64,000 nucleotides of DNA from Petrosia ficiformis (taxonomy: Eukaryota; Porifera; Demospongiae; Haplosclerida; Petrosiidae). Both the position numbers and the translations under genes were made by a program. The DNA is taken from the NCBI GenBank assembly GCA_947044365.1, contig OX345638.1, forward strand, positions 8,447,701 to 8,511,700, written 5' to 3'. The notes under the pieces are model-generated. The model was not told where the DNA came from. It did no database searches and worked only from the letters and a program-made list of their open reading frames with translations. Shown here in pieces: positions 32,855 to 45,500 of the stretch. Position 1 is the stretch's first letter. Each line of letters begins with the position of its first letter.

Positions 32855-33015
32855 TTATAGCCAAGGAGCCCACAGGAAGCTGTCATTATCAATTCCCAAT
32901 ACTAGATATAGCACAAAACCAAGAATAAATGAGAAACCAAGAACCAGTGCAGGAGATATTGGAATACTGGCAATCTTAGCCTGAAATTTATGAGAATTAA
33001 TGAATAATAAACAGA

Positions 33016-33046
<31 letters not shown>

Positions 33047-33444
33047 CATACATACATACATACAGCTTTATACACATACATGTACATGTACATCCAAGAA
33101 GTAAAGAAAGCATTTGCTATCTATTCGCACATACACAAATGTTTCCAACTTAATTTTGCTAATTAAAATATACATGTATTAAAATCAACTATGATGGTTG
33201 ACTCTCCATAGATATTAAGAAGTACATAACGAAATTATTAATAAAATTAATAAGATCAGTTGAACATACCGTCATGTTTAAATTTGAACAATAAGTAACA
33301 AACGAGTCCAGCTCAAGTTGAGGAGTGTCTTTATATATATAAGGTCGTGACCTTATCTCAAGTGCTGTCTTCTTCACCCAAACACCACTACGAGTAACTC
33401 GAGCAGCCTGAGAGAGAGAGAGAGAGAGAGTGAGAGAGAGAGTG

Positions 33445-33476
<32 letters not shown>

Positions 33477-36400
33477 ATAGATACATGTAGATAGATTGAT
33501 AGATAGAGAGAGAGAGATAGCAGATAGATAGATAGAAAGATATATATATAGATAGATACATAGATACATAGACACATATCTAGATAGATAGATAGATATA
33601 GAGACAGAGACATAGACAGAGAGAGACAGAGAGAGACAGACAGACAGAGGTAGATATATAGATTCATTGATCGATCGATTGATATATACATGTAGAACAT
33701 GTACATTATCTCTAACCGAGAATAGAAATGCTGAATAGTATTATTATTACTATTACTAGTTAATTACAATTAGAATTACAATTAGAATTACAACAGGTCT
33801 AATATGAAACACACTTGTATGAAAGGTAGAAAGAATATTGCAGTCCATTGAATAACCGAGAGAACACCTGTTACTGCAATCAATGGAAGATCATCTGCAT
33901 CTTTCATCAGTTCCTCTAGACCATAAATAGCTTGAGGAAGAGGAAGAACAGGAGAAAAAAAAGGAGGAGGAGGAGAAGGAGAAAAAGGAGGAGGAGGAGG
34001 AGGAGGAAAGAAATGAGAGGTTAAGATATGAAGAAAAGTTTGGTTCAAAAGTCACTTACAATTGAAACAGCTAAGAAGTAATATAAATAACATGATGGAA
34101 GTTGCTCTAGCCATGTGACTATTCAGTTTACTTAAGAATTGACGAGCATCACTAATCTCCTATGTATGTATGTATGTATGTATGTATGTGTGTGTGTATG
34201 TATGTGTGTATGTATGTATGTGTGTGTGTATCAGGGCATAAACGAAGGTGATTTTTACACCTTCGAAGGTTTGTTTCAACTAGAACAAGAAGGTTCATGA
34301 AGGTGTAACACTATGAATGTGTTAACTTTGTACATATACAAGTGTTTATCTAATGGGAGACCTCTTAATTCAGAAGATGGCAGATGGGATTCAGTACATT
34401 CTGGTTTTGAAAGTCCACACTCTCGTCCATGGTCTCTTCACTCTCAGCCATTATCAATCTCCACGTGACAAATGCAATAATTAATTAAGAGTTATAAATA
34501 ATTATTGCAGCAAATAATTAACCACGTGTTAATTGCGAACCTTTGTAGAATGAATTCAACCTTCGAAGGTAAGGAAGTATAACGAACCTTCGAATGTTAC
34601 CACCTTTGTTTATGCCCTGGTGTGTATGTATGTATGTATATGTGTGTGTGTATGTGTGTATGTACATGTATGTATGTGTGTGTGTGTGTGTATGTATAAC
34701 TATGTATGTATGTTTGTGTGTGTGTGTGTGTGTGTGTATGTGTGTGTGTATGTATGTATGTATGTATGTATGTATGTATGTATGTACGTATGTGTGTATG
34801 TATGTATGTATGTATGTATGTATATATGTATACATGTACCTTTATAGCTTGATCTATTTCCCACTCTTTGTCCTTCACTCTAGTACATATACTTTGAAGA
34901 TAATATATCATTAATTGACACTGTATGGAGTAGTTAATAACTATTGCAGTATAGGCCACATCAAACACAATGAAACCAAGTATTGATATTACTACTATCA
35001 CTACACGAGCTGCAGCATTAGTGTCACTATAAAAATAAGAATAATATATATATAATCATTCTTTTATTTACATGTATCTATCCATAAATCTATCTATTCA
35101 TTAATTCATCCATCTACTTACATTATCTATTCATCCATCCATCAGTCATTGCACCTATACTTATTCATGAACCAAGCTGCATCCATCCATTCATTAATTC
35201 ATCCATTCATTCATTCGTCCATTCACATGTTCGTTCATCTGTCCATGCATCCATCCATTCGTTTATCCATCTAAACATCCATCCATAAAGCACCCATCAA
35301 TCCATGCATCTGTCTGTCTGTCCACCGAACAATCCATCTGTCTGTCAGTCCTTCAATCCATCCATCCATCCATCCATCCATCCATCCATCCATCCATCCA
35401 CTCATCCATCCATCCACCCACCTATCCATTCATTCTTCCATCCATTCATTCATCCATCCCCCCCATCCATCCATCCATTAATTCATCCATCCATTCATTC
35501 ATCCATTTATCCCTCAATCCATTCATCTCACTCACTCAGGCAGAAATTCCAAGTCTATTGTATAGTCAAAGGAGAAGTAGTGATGGGCAAATATTCTCAC
35601 TATACTGACACAAAATGAATATATTATCCAAATTAGACCGATTGCCAACAGAAACCTTTGAAAAGAGATATATAATAGATGCATAACTGAATATATAAAT
35701 AGATGCATGCATGGATGGATTGATGCATGCATGGATGGATGGATGGATGGATGGATGGATGGATGGATGGATGGATGGATGGATGGATGGATGGATGGAT
35801 AGATGGATGGATAGATGGATGGATGGATGGATGGATGGATGAATGAATGAATGCATGGATGGATGAATGGATGAATAAATGGATGGATGTATGGATATAT
35901 ACATATACATATAAATGGGAATATATAGATTAATTAATATACTGTAATCCTCGTATTAAAGTTTTAGGAGAGTAAACCCCATGACGAGTAATAACACCAA
36001 GAAAAACCTGAAAAAATATAATAACTATTACTAAATAATTAATTTATAACTAGTACTAATTACTTAATAACTACTACTTAATAACTACTACTTAATTACT
36101 ACTTAATAACTACTACTTAATAACTAGTAGTTATTAAGTAGAAGTTATTAAGTAGTAGTTATAAATTAATAGTTATTAAGTAGTTATTAAATACTACTTA
36201 ATAACTACTACTTAATAACTACTATCTACTGAATAACTACTTAATTATTAGCTATTTACTAGTGTCTATAATAATGAAGTAATAGTTGCTAAGTAAGTAG
36301 TTATTAAATAATAAACTACTTTTAAATTAATAATTAGTTAATTAATAACTACTAATTACTTAAATTAATAACTAATAATTACTTACTACTTTAAATTTAT

Positions 36401-39400
36401 TATTAATTTTAATAACTATTAATACTATTTAATAACTAGTATAACTATTAAATTATTCATTATAATAACTAACTCTTTCCATGAAGGTAGAGAGATGTTC
36501 TGGTTCTTTAACCCTGAATATATAGAGTCCATAAAGGAATGCAAATACTAACATGGAATCCAATATGACATAATATGAGACAATGTGTGTCCGACATTTC
36601 AGTGTGTAAGTACCATTAACAGGGGCATTGGGTTCGATCTGAGATGATAAAGAGGAAGAGGAAGAGGAGGAGGAGGAGGAGGAAGAAGAGGAGAAGTAGG
36701 AGGAGGAGGAGGAGGAAGAGGAGGAGGAGTAGGAGGAGGAGAGGGGGGAGTAGGAGAAGGGGGAGTAGGAGGAGGAGAAGGAGGATGAGAGGGGGAATTA
36801 GGAGAAGGGGAGTAGGAGGAAGAGGAGGGAGAGAGGGAGTAGGAGGAGGAGGAGGGGAAGTAGGAGGAGGAGGAGGAGGAGTAGAAAGGGAAGGAGGAGG
36901 AGGAGAAGGAGAAGGAAGAGGAGAAAGAGGATTATAATCGGAATACATGTATTTTATTATATGCTGCACACACACACAGAAACCAAACAATGTTTATATA
37001 CAATAAAATATCAATAGAAAACAGTATTATCTACATCAGTGACGGATCTAGCATGGGGAATTTTACAATTCTATATTTATTTATTACATTCCCACTATAC
37101 AGCTATTAAGCATACTTTAAATAAGAAACTACAAAAGAACTCTGGTTTAGACTCCATATGGTGTTGTAGCTGCTCAGTAGATTAAAAATAATTACCACAC
37201 CCCTCATGAATAATTAATGAGCAGAAAATTTCGAGCCTGTGGTGGGTACACTATTATTTCAGCCCGCCCAACTTTCTCTTTCTGGATCCGCCCTTGAACG
37301 TGTTACAAATTGTCTAAGCTTGTAGAGTACTAGAGAGCTGATAGCTTGCTATACCAGTTGCTTGTAGGCAAAGGAAAATACTATAATGTATGCGTGTATG
37401 TGTATTTATTTCACATTATATCTTCCAAAACACAAGTAGTAATTGTGTGACAGAATATTATGAGAAGGAGAGTTAGGAAATCAGGTCAGAAGGGTATATG
37501 TACATGTATGTACATGTACATGTATCATGACGTAAGTACATGTACATGTATATAACTTACATTATATCTTCCAAAACCAGACATGGGGCAAGCACTTTGT
37601 AAAGTGCTTGAAGCACAAGTTCAAGCACATGTGCTTCATAAAAAAAGTGCTTGAAGCACAATTTCAAGCACTTGCAAAGGGCTTAAAGCACAAACACAAG
37701 CACTTTTTAAACGAGTATATATTTCCTAGCTTCAGGTACAGAAACAGAATGAATGTTAAATGTTTTGTAAATACATGTATTTATTGTTACATCTTATGAA
37801 CATAAGTTTAAAAAATGTAGTGTCAGCAAGTCAGCACCTTTCGGGCCTAAACACTTTCCCTGCTATGTTAAATAGCCTTTCAACTGGAGATGAAGATGCA
37901 GGAATTCCCAGTACATATTTGGCTATTTCTGCAAGTGAAGATAAACGGACTGATGCTTTTCTGCAACTCTATTTCCACATCTGTTGTGTCAGACTGAATG
38001 GCTTGGCTTTCCCGACTTTCATCCATGAATATAAATAGACTATATTAGACATCTCTTCTTTTTAGGTGGCTCCAAAGAGGGTGCTTTCTGGTTCAGTCTT
38101 GTGATTAAAAATATATAAAGCACTTTAAGCCTTTGTGCTTATAATGTGCATAAAAGCACCAACGCTATAATGTGCTTTAGTGCAATCACAAACACAAGTG
38201 CTTGTGGCAGAAAAGTGCTTGAAAGCACCCTCAAGCACTTCAAAAAATATGCTTAAAGTGCTTTCAAACACAAGCACTCAAGTGCTTGCCCCATGTCTGT
38301 CCAAAACACAATAGTATTTGTGTGAGATAGGATATTATGAGGAGAATTAGGTACACAGGTCAAGAGGGTATACGTATGTACATGTATCATGATGTAAGTA
38401 CATGTACATGTATCATGATGTACGTACATGTACATGCATCATGATGTACGTACATGTACATGTATCATGATGTAAGTACATGTACATGTATCATGATGTA
38501 AGTACATGTACATGTACATGCATCATGATGTAAGTACATGTACATGTATCATGATGTAAGTACATGTACATGTATCATGATGTAAGTACATGTACATGCA
38601 TCATGATGTAAGTACATGTACATGTACATGTATAATGATGTATGTACATGTACATGTATCATGATGTATGTACATGTACATGTATCATGATGAGTGTACA
38701 TGTACATGTACATATATATAACTTACATTATCTCTTCCAAAACAAAGTAGTATTTGTGTAACACATGATGTTATGAGAAGGAGAGTCAGGAACACAGGCC
38801 AGAGAAAATTAAATCCTTGAACAAAACACTTCAATACTTTAGAAGATATATGTTCACGAGGGTTGAGTTTCCTCCAACCAATCTGTTGACAATAAATGAA
38901 AAACACATCAATGAATGTATGATGAGTGGATGAATGAATGAATGAATGGAAGAATTGACAGATGGATAGATGAATGGCTGAACCATTGGATGAATGAATG
39001 AATGGATGGATGAATGGATGGATGGGATGGAGGGATGGATGGATGAATGAATGGATGGATGAATGGATGGATGAATGAATAGATGGATGGTGGATGGATG
39101 GATGAACCATGGATGAATGAACGAATGGATGGATGGATTGAAAATGGATGGATGGATGAATAAAAGAATGGATATAAGGATGCAATATGAATGGTAATAG
39201 ATTGTTATATACACTGTGGGAAGATTACAGTCACTTACAATTTTCAGAAATAAATGATATGGTCCCAATACAGTCTGTCTACACGTCTTTAGTGCTCGAG
39301 CAGTGGCATCATCTCCAAATGTATCTGAACCAATTTGAGGTGTCTGTAGAAGAAGGGAGGGGAGGAGAAGTTAGGGGAGGAAGAGAAAGAGGAAGGAGGG

Positions 39401-40519
39401 GGAGGAGGAGGTGAAGGAGGAGGAGGAAAAGGAGGAGGAGGAGAAGGAGAAGAAGGATGACATGAAGGAGGAGGGGATGAGGAGGAAGAGAAAGAGGAAG
39501 GAGGGGGAGGAAGAGGTGAAGGAGGAGGAGGAGGAGGAGGAGGAGGAAAAGGAGGAGGAAGAGGAAAAGGAGGGAGGGGGAGGAGGAGGTGAAGGTTGAG
39601 GAGGAAGAGGAGGAGAAGGAGAAGAAGGAGGAAATGAAGGAGGAGGAGATGAGGAGGGAGGGAAAAAGGAGGGAGGGGAGAAGGAGGTGAAGGAGGAGGA
39701 GAGGAAAAGGAAGAGGAGACAAGGGAGGGGGAGGAGGAGGTAAATGAGGAGGAGAGAAGGAGAGGAGGAAGAGGAGGGAGGGGGAGGAGGAGGTAAAGGA
39801 TGAGGAGGAAGAGGAGGAGGAAGAGGAAGAGGAGGGAGGGGGAGGAGGAGGAGAAGGAGGAGGAAGAAGAGAAGTACATGTGTTTGTTACAGGAAGAAAA
39901 CTAAATTTGAAATATAGTTACCTTCCTAATATAAATAAAGGCAGCCATTTTATTAACATATACATACAGTTCTTATTGTAGGTTAAAACAATAATTATTA
40001 ATTTGACCTCTGACCTCAACACGTGTAAAGCTGTTGTTAGGATTGCTTGTTAGGTTAACTTTATCAATATTCTGAAAATAGAAATATAAAATGAACGAAT
40101 GAATGAATACATAAATAGATAGATAGATAGAAAGACCGATGGATACATGTATATGTAGATAGATATATGAGTGGATGGATGGATGCATGGATGAATGGAT
40201 GGATGGATGGATAGATATATAGATAGATAGACAAACAGATAGATACATGTAGATATATACATGAATGTTTGGATGGATAGATAAATATATAAATGAAGAA
40301 TCGATCAATTGATACATACACTAACCTTTATAGAGTCTTCCAGAAAACTGCCATGTGAACTTGTAATGGAAGTTATAACATCACCTTCTCCTCCATCTTG
40401 AAAAGCTGGAGGAGGGGATCCCGATGGACTTCCATAACCTTGTTTATTATCAGTGTCCTCATTATCGAGGGATGACATCATCAATAATGGTTGACTTTCT
40501 TCCACTTTGATAGGTACAA
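32855..40519 (-). CDS. GRL1: seven-transmembrane protein, insect chemoreceptor (gustatory-receptor-like) architecture
   Basis: Exons (- strand, 5' to 3'): 40519-40326, 40071-40015, 39343-39239, 38882-38727, 36638-36474, 36007-35943, 35655-35536, 35026-34840, 34159-34060, 33930-33815, 33407-33270, 32980-32855. From ATG at 40481 they give 496 residues without a stop. The N-terminus is long, polar and lacks a signal peptide. Seven hydrophobic segments: [118 protein letters not shown] glycosylation site lies between TM1 and TM2; the long helical loop between TM4 and TM5 and TM7 at the very end match gustatory-receptor-like proteins, not GPCRs. Ligand unknown. A further 5' exon may exist before 40519. 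The donor after 40015 (GTCAGA) is weak. Confidence 0.8.
33410..33660. repeat. GATA / GA microsatellite in GRL1 intron
   Basis: Mixed (AG)n and (GATA)n tract directly behind the 33407 exon border; a similar tract follows the same exon border in the pseudogene at 3424-3510. Confidence 0.9.
34158..34835. repeat. (TATG)n/(TG)n microsatellite split by a transposon
   Basis: Repeat tracts at about 34162-34231 and 34620-34835 are interrupted by the element 34232-34619. Comparable TATG tracts occupy the same intron in GRL2 (44130-44160), GRL3 (52690-52820) and GRL4 (60549-60728). Confidence 0.9.
34232..34619. mobile_element. hAT-type MITE, family 3, with perfect 8-bp target duplication
   Basis: Ends CAGGGCATAAACGAAGGTG and the inverse of CAGGGCATAAACAAAGGTG. 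GTGTGTAT stands on both sides (34224-34231 and 34620-34627). 388 bp, no coding frame, with several internal ACCTTCGAAGGT palindromes. Confidence 0.92.
35130..35900. repeat. (ATCC)n / (GGAT)n tracts flanking the GRL1 TM3 exon
   Basis: CCATC-type repeats at 35140-35530 and GGAT repeats at 35705-35890 lie on either side of the exon 35536-35655. They give rise to long spurious open frames. Confidence 0.9.
36645..36930. repeat. Purine-rich (GAG/GGA)n tract in GRL1 intron
   Basis: Nearly pure A/G on the + strand for 285 bp just behind the TM2 exon. A similar tract lies at 39355-39870 behind the 39343 exon border. Both could adopt triplex or other non-B structures. Confidence 0.9.
37037..37296. mobile_element. 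MITE-like element, family 5 (AGTGRCGGATC ends)
   Basis: Left end CAGTGACGGATCTAGCATGG, right end the inverse of CAAGGGCGGATCCAGAAAG. The inverted counterpart is at 45195-45488. Borders are approximate and no target duplication was recognised. Confidence 0.55.
37578..38299. mobile_element. hAT element with transposase relic and perfect 8-bp target duplication
   Basis: 722 bp. Ends CAGACATGGGGCAAGCACTT and the inverse of CAGACATGGGGCAAGCACTT. TCCAAAAC flanks both sides (37570-37577, 38300-38307). Subterminal regions are full of CAAGCAC/GTGCTTG words in both orientations, typical of transposase binding sites. Internally deleted: only part of the transposase remains. Confidence 0.95.
37815..37946 (-). 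pseudogene. hAT transposase fragment (C-terminal dimerisation domain)
   Basis: Reads [32 protein letters not shown] on the - strand, the typical hAT dimerisation motif, interrupted by a stop right after it. It lies inside the 722-bp element with matching terminal repeats, so it belongs to that element. Confidence 0.88.
38375..38712. repeat. 26-bp satellite, about 13 units (TACATGTACATGTATCATGA)
   Basis: Units consist of a TACATGTACATGTA palindrome and ATCATGATGTAAG. A shorter relative is at 37489-37552, left of the hAT element, so the element was inserted near or in this array. Confidence 0.95.
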
Positions 40520-40641
40520 CTGTATATATAATAATTATGTATAATATATTTCGACTCCATTGCCATGGCAACTGGATGTAGTCAATTCATTGACTCCAAA
40601 AACTATTACATTTTGTCAACATCTTCAATAGAAGGCTTCAA

Positions 40642-40820
40642 CTTGGACTTATGGTTAGATGGTCCATTAAGATTGAATTTATGTATTTACACACATCAGA
40701 CTATGGACTTATGGTTAGATGGTCCATTAAGATTGCTTTATGTAGTCACACACATCAGACTATGGACCTATGGTTAGATGGTCCATTAAGATTGCTTTTA
40801 TGTATTCACACACATCAGAG
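40642..40820 (+). repeat. 60-bp tandem repeat, three copies
   Basis: ATGGTTAGATGGTCCATTAA recurs at 40651, 40711 and 40770. The copies are nearly identical. Upstream of GRL1, so it could lie in its promoter or 5' region. Confidence 0.93.
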
Positions 40821-41038
40821 TGTGGGCAGGGAGTCTAAATGGGTTGAACCCATGTAAGTGTTGTCTAGCCACTCCTGGGCTTTAATTGCCACTGAGTGAA
40901 TAGACACTTAATGGGGTTTAACATATAAATAGACCACACTTACATGACATACATATAAGATGTATGATATAACATGTATATGTATTGTATAATTACTGTA
41001 TGTGTACATGTATGATAAAAAATATATGTATAACTACT

Positions 41039-41344
41039 AAGGCTGGGACAATTAATCGATTAATCGATTAATCAATCGATATTGAAAAATCTTCTGATTA
41101 TCGATTATAAGTCTGTGATATCGATTATGCTAATTATTCCAGAAGACATACTTTTCAAGCATGTGACGGCAAATAATGTACAATATGGAAGTGACAGGAA
41201 GCCTTATTGATCACATAATGGGAGGAGATTCCTGTATTAATTGACTTAATTGGCCTACTTACTTCCACTGATTTTAATCGATTATCAATTGACTTGAAGT
41301 TAGTGATAATCGATTTCAGAATCTCAGCCGATTCCCAGCCCTAA
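41039..41344. mobile_element. Family 2 element, full-length copy
   Basis: Begins AAGGCTGGGACAATTAATC and ends in the inverse of TTAGGGCTGGGAATCGGC. Contains stacked AATCGATTA words. It aligns with 23851-24112 over its length. Confidence 0.75.
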
Positions 41345-41489
41345 TAACTACATGTACATGTATATGTATAGATGTACATGTATATGTATATATGTACATA
41401 TAATGGTATGTGTACATGTACAATGTACATGCACTAGAATGTATACATAATTATGTACACATTATTAGATGCTTATACACATAAATGCT

Positions 41490-41694
41490 GGAATCTGATT
41501 AGTGGACAATTTTTTGGGCAATCATGTTATGAAAAGCTTGGGCTAATGTATGCACCATTAGGAATACATCTTGAGACAATTAACATTAGTGACAAAATAA
41601 TCATAATTAACTGTGCCACTGAGGGAACTGTGTACTGCCAAATAAGAAGTTCTTTGGGCCAATGGTGTGCCATATGAGCTTATTAAAAACACTG
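41490..41694. mobile_element. hAT-type MITE, family 1, degraded left end
   Basis: The right end (CATATGAGCTTATTAAAAACACTG) and the inner GGAATACATCTTGA segment match 53436-53663. The left terminal repeat is no longer recognisable. Confidence 0.7.
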
Positions 41695-42377
41695 GCCTAG
41701 CACGTCATTGTGACATGCAGAGAGAACAGCACCTTAAATATTTTGAGGGCATGTCAGAATGGTTTTAATCTGTATACTAGGAATTTACCAGACCTACTCA
41801 ATGTGCCATTTTATACCATTTTAGAAGCTTACTTCCAACCTTAACAACATTAAGCATACTTGTACAGAGCTGTGCACTTGAATATACATACACACATACA
41901 TACATACATACATACGTACGTACGTACATACATACATACATACATACATACACACACTCATACAATTCTATACATACATTGATAGTTAATCTATGTATGC
42001 AGCAAGTATAGTATTGTATATACTTGTATCATATATGTACATATACAAATTCATTTACTTACATTAAAGGAATTACGAGAGAACAACTCAAGAAGTGCTC
42101 AATAAGCAAAAGATGGGCATTAAATAGAAATGTGTGTGTTAATTGATAACATAATTAATTAATAAAAATTAATTATTAATAATAATAAAATTATTAATAA
42201 TAATTATTGTTAATTAATTTTAATAATAATTATATTTATTAAAAAGAACACATTCAAAATCACAATACGAATGTACATTACTAACAGTAAATAAAGTCAA
42301 CCTTTATTATTATATTATATATAATTATAACCACACATGCACACACACACACACAAACTCCGCCCAACGCCAATAGT
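41695..42377. other. Spacer 3' of GRL2
   Basis: Contains an (ATAC)n tract at 41889-41950 and AT-rich sequence rich in TAAT words at 42140-42240. No gene seen. Confidence 0.4.
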
Positions 42378-42528
42378 TTATAGCCAAGGAGCCCATGTGA
42401 AGGTGTTCACAGTGTCAATTGTCACTGTTAGATATAGAGCAAACCCAAGAACAAATGTGGAACCCACTACTAGTGCAGGAGAAATGGGAACACTAGCTAG
42501 TTTAGCCTGAAAAATAATGAATAAAAAC

Positions 42529-42560
<32 letters not shown>

Positions 42561-45500
42561 GTAGATAGATAGATAGATAAATAGAGAGAGAGAGAGAAAT
42601 ACAAGCATTCTCGTTTTGATGACAAACAACTTGGCAATTCTTGGTAATATCATATCAACATGTGATCATACTTGTGGCAATGCACAATCAATAATGAATA
42701 TCATTACAACACCTGCATCCTAGGTAGAATTTATCATCCCCAGTTGAAATTAAACTAATAAAGCCACCGTCCTTTCCTGGATGATTCCCCACTAAACCAA
42801 CCAAACGTGATGATCAGTGGCACTTCTATTTGTCAATTCAAGTGCTAATACTAATGCTAGTTCATTAATTTGCATCTTCAGTGGAAGTAGAAAGAGTAGT
42901 GGAGCTAATGTGATTTATTCTGCACTTCATATATCCCCAGATTGTAATTATAATTATTTACTAAGCATTCTGCAAAGTCCCATTTCTTCTGATTATATTA
43001 ATTTTCTTTAATAGTTCATTCTTGGAAATGCTTCAATTATAGCATACTAACATACCGTGAGGTTTAAATTAGAAGAGTATAAAACAAATGAGTCCAAATC
43101 AGTCTGTGGAGTACGTTCATATCCAGATCCTTCGGGGCGTGCCCTTATCGTAAGAGCTGTCTCTTTAACTATCAAACCATTTCGTGTTATTCGAGCAGCC
43201 TGAAAGAGTGTTAAGTAGAGACAGATATTTGATTATTACTCATGAATATTGTGGTAACTTCTAATAACTTCAACAATGATTAACTGCTTTAGTGAAATCT
43301 GGACAAATCTCTTGATAAAATGTGGCTTATATACATGTAGATATAGAAACTAGGGCTGGTGCCCTTATATATAGACAATGAGACTATAGACAATAATTAT
43401 GGATAATTGGTTATACGCATACACATTACAATAACTCAACTCATTGTTAATAGTATAATAGTATAGAACATAATCATTGTTAATAGTATAATAGTAACTT
43501 AATGAACACAGTCAACATTACTACAAATATGATACAGTTAAAACAGGGTATGGAGAAAGTATATCGATATGGATCATTATCAATCATAATAACTACCAAT
43601 ATGTGGTTAATTAATATAATTATGGAAGTCACAAGATTTGTTAAGAGGTGCTCTTTTAAGATGCTAATTTTATAAGATGACTGAGCAATTAGAATTTTAG
43701 TTGATCAGAATTACATGTATTTTATAAATTTTATGCCATTCTCAAATGACCAAAATAACTACATGTACTTCAATATTATAATTAATGAATATATACATAC
43801 TTGTAAAAACGGTAGAAGGAACAATGCACCCCATTGAATAATTGAAAAAACACCTATTGGTGCAATCCATTCAACATAGTGAGCTTTTTTCTTCAATTGC
43901 TCTAGACCATAAATAGCTTAAAAGAGAAATATAATATTAAATTGAAGAGGAAAAAGTGGAAGAGAATCAAAGAGGAAGATGAATACAATGGTATGAATAT
44001 GTGACAAAATCCACACTTACTTACCATTGAAACAGGAAATAAGTATAACAAATAACATGATGGAAGTCGCTCTAGACATGTGACTATTCAGTTTATTTAA
44101 AAAGTCACGAGCAGAATCGATCTCCTATATATGGATGTATGTATGTATGTATGTATGTACAAATATATATTATATACACCTTTATAGCTTTATCTATTTC
44201 CCATTCTTTGTTCTTCACTCTAGTACATATACTTTGTAAACAATCTATCATTAATTCACATCGTATAGAATAGTTAAAAAATACTGCAGCATAGGCAACA
44301 TCAATTACAAAAAATCCAAACACTGCTATTACTATCATTACCACTCTCACTCCAAGGGAAACATGCCTGTATTAAAGAAAGAATCCATCTATTTTGTCAT
44401 TGGCATAGCTAATGGTGGCACTAGTAATATTTGAGCACAGACCCAACCAATCAATGTAGAATGGACAATTCAGCACATTATCAGCTACTTTATAAGTACA
44501 AATCATGATTATAAGATAATTACAGCTCAAATAAGCAGTAATACGCTAAACTATGAATGATAAAGAGAGCTATTGAGACACCAGTGAAACTCAAAACAGC
44601 ATGGAAATGATAAAAATTCATAGCAAACTTTGTGTGTTAGTCCCCATCTTTAAAACTCTGGCTATATGCCACTGCCATTATCCATTTACTGATCATCCAT
44701 CCATCCATCATCAACTCATCCATCCGTCCACCCAGCCATCTATTCATCCATCCATTCATTCAGTATTCATTCACTCATCTATTCATCCATTCATGTTTCT
44801 ATCTATTCAGCCAAATCATCCATCCAGCCAGCCATCAAGCCATTCATCCGTCCATCCAATCCATCCAAATAGATAGATGAATATCCATCTATTCATCCTA
44901 TCACTTAAACATAAGCAGAATATATTACTCCTTAAAGAAGTCCAGGTTAACTCCAATTTGATGGAGAGAAGAGAAGTAATGAAGAGGAAATACTCTTAAA
45001 ACATCAACACCAACTCCATATATTATCCATATTATACCAAATACCAACAGAACCCTTTACAATGAAATAATTACACATAATACATGAAAGAGTAGAAAAA
45101 TGAATGAACAGTGTTATTGATAATGGTGTCACCAAATGGAGAGAAAATGAATGGCTGAATGCATTGGTATGTGAATGATATATGAATGGATGTGAAGTGG
45201 CGGATCCAGAAAGATACTATAGTCATAGCTAGCTGCAAATGTTTTTCACTCATTAATTTCTTAAGTGGTGTGATCATTTTCCAAACTGTATTGAATGGTT
45301 ACGGAGTCTCTCTTTGAATTGTATAGTCAGTTTGGGGATACAAATGTGCTAAAACAAGGTTTGTATTAATTAAAGTATACTAAATACTGTATAGCAAGAA
45401 TATAAATAAATATAGAATTGTAAAAAAAGCTTTTCTGTAAAAAGGAGGTGGCTATAGCCCTCAATAGCCCCATGCTAGATCCGCCTCTTTATTGTATATT

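Noticed and set aside
34518..35001. Long frames of Tyr/Ile/His/Thr and Met/Tyr/Val/Cys
   Set aside because: Translations of the TATG microsatellite; only 34840-35026 is a GRL1 exon.
36616..36990. Leu/Pro-rich - strand frame and Arg-rich + strand frame
   Set aside because: Both are translations of a purine/pyrimidine tract in a GRL1 intron.
39289..39879. 196-codon Ser/Pro/Leu-rich - strand frame
   Set aside because: Purine-rich microsatellite. Only its last part (39239-39343) is a real GRL1 exon.
39900..39960. Possible GRL1 exon reading MAAFIYIRK
   Set aside because: No acceptor in the right phase; joining 40015 directly to 39343 keeps the frame and matches GRL2.
32855..40519. GRL genes as class A GPCRs
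   Set aside because: No DRY, CWxP or NPxxY motifs, TM7 is at the very C-terminus and the N-terminus is long, polar and without signal peptide.
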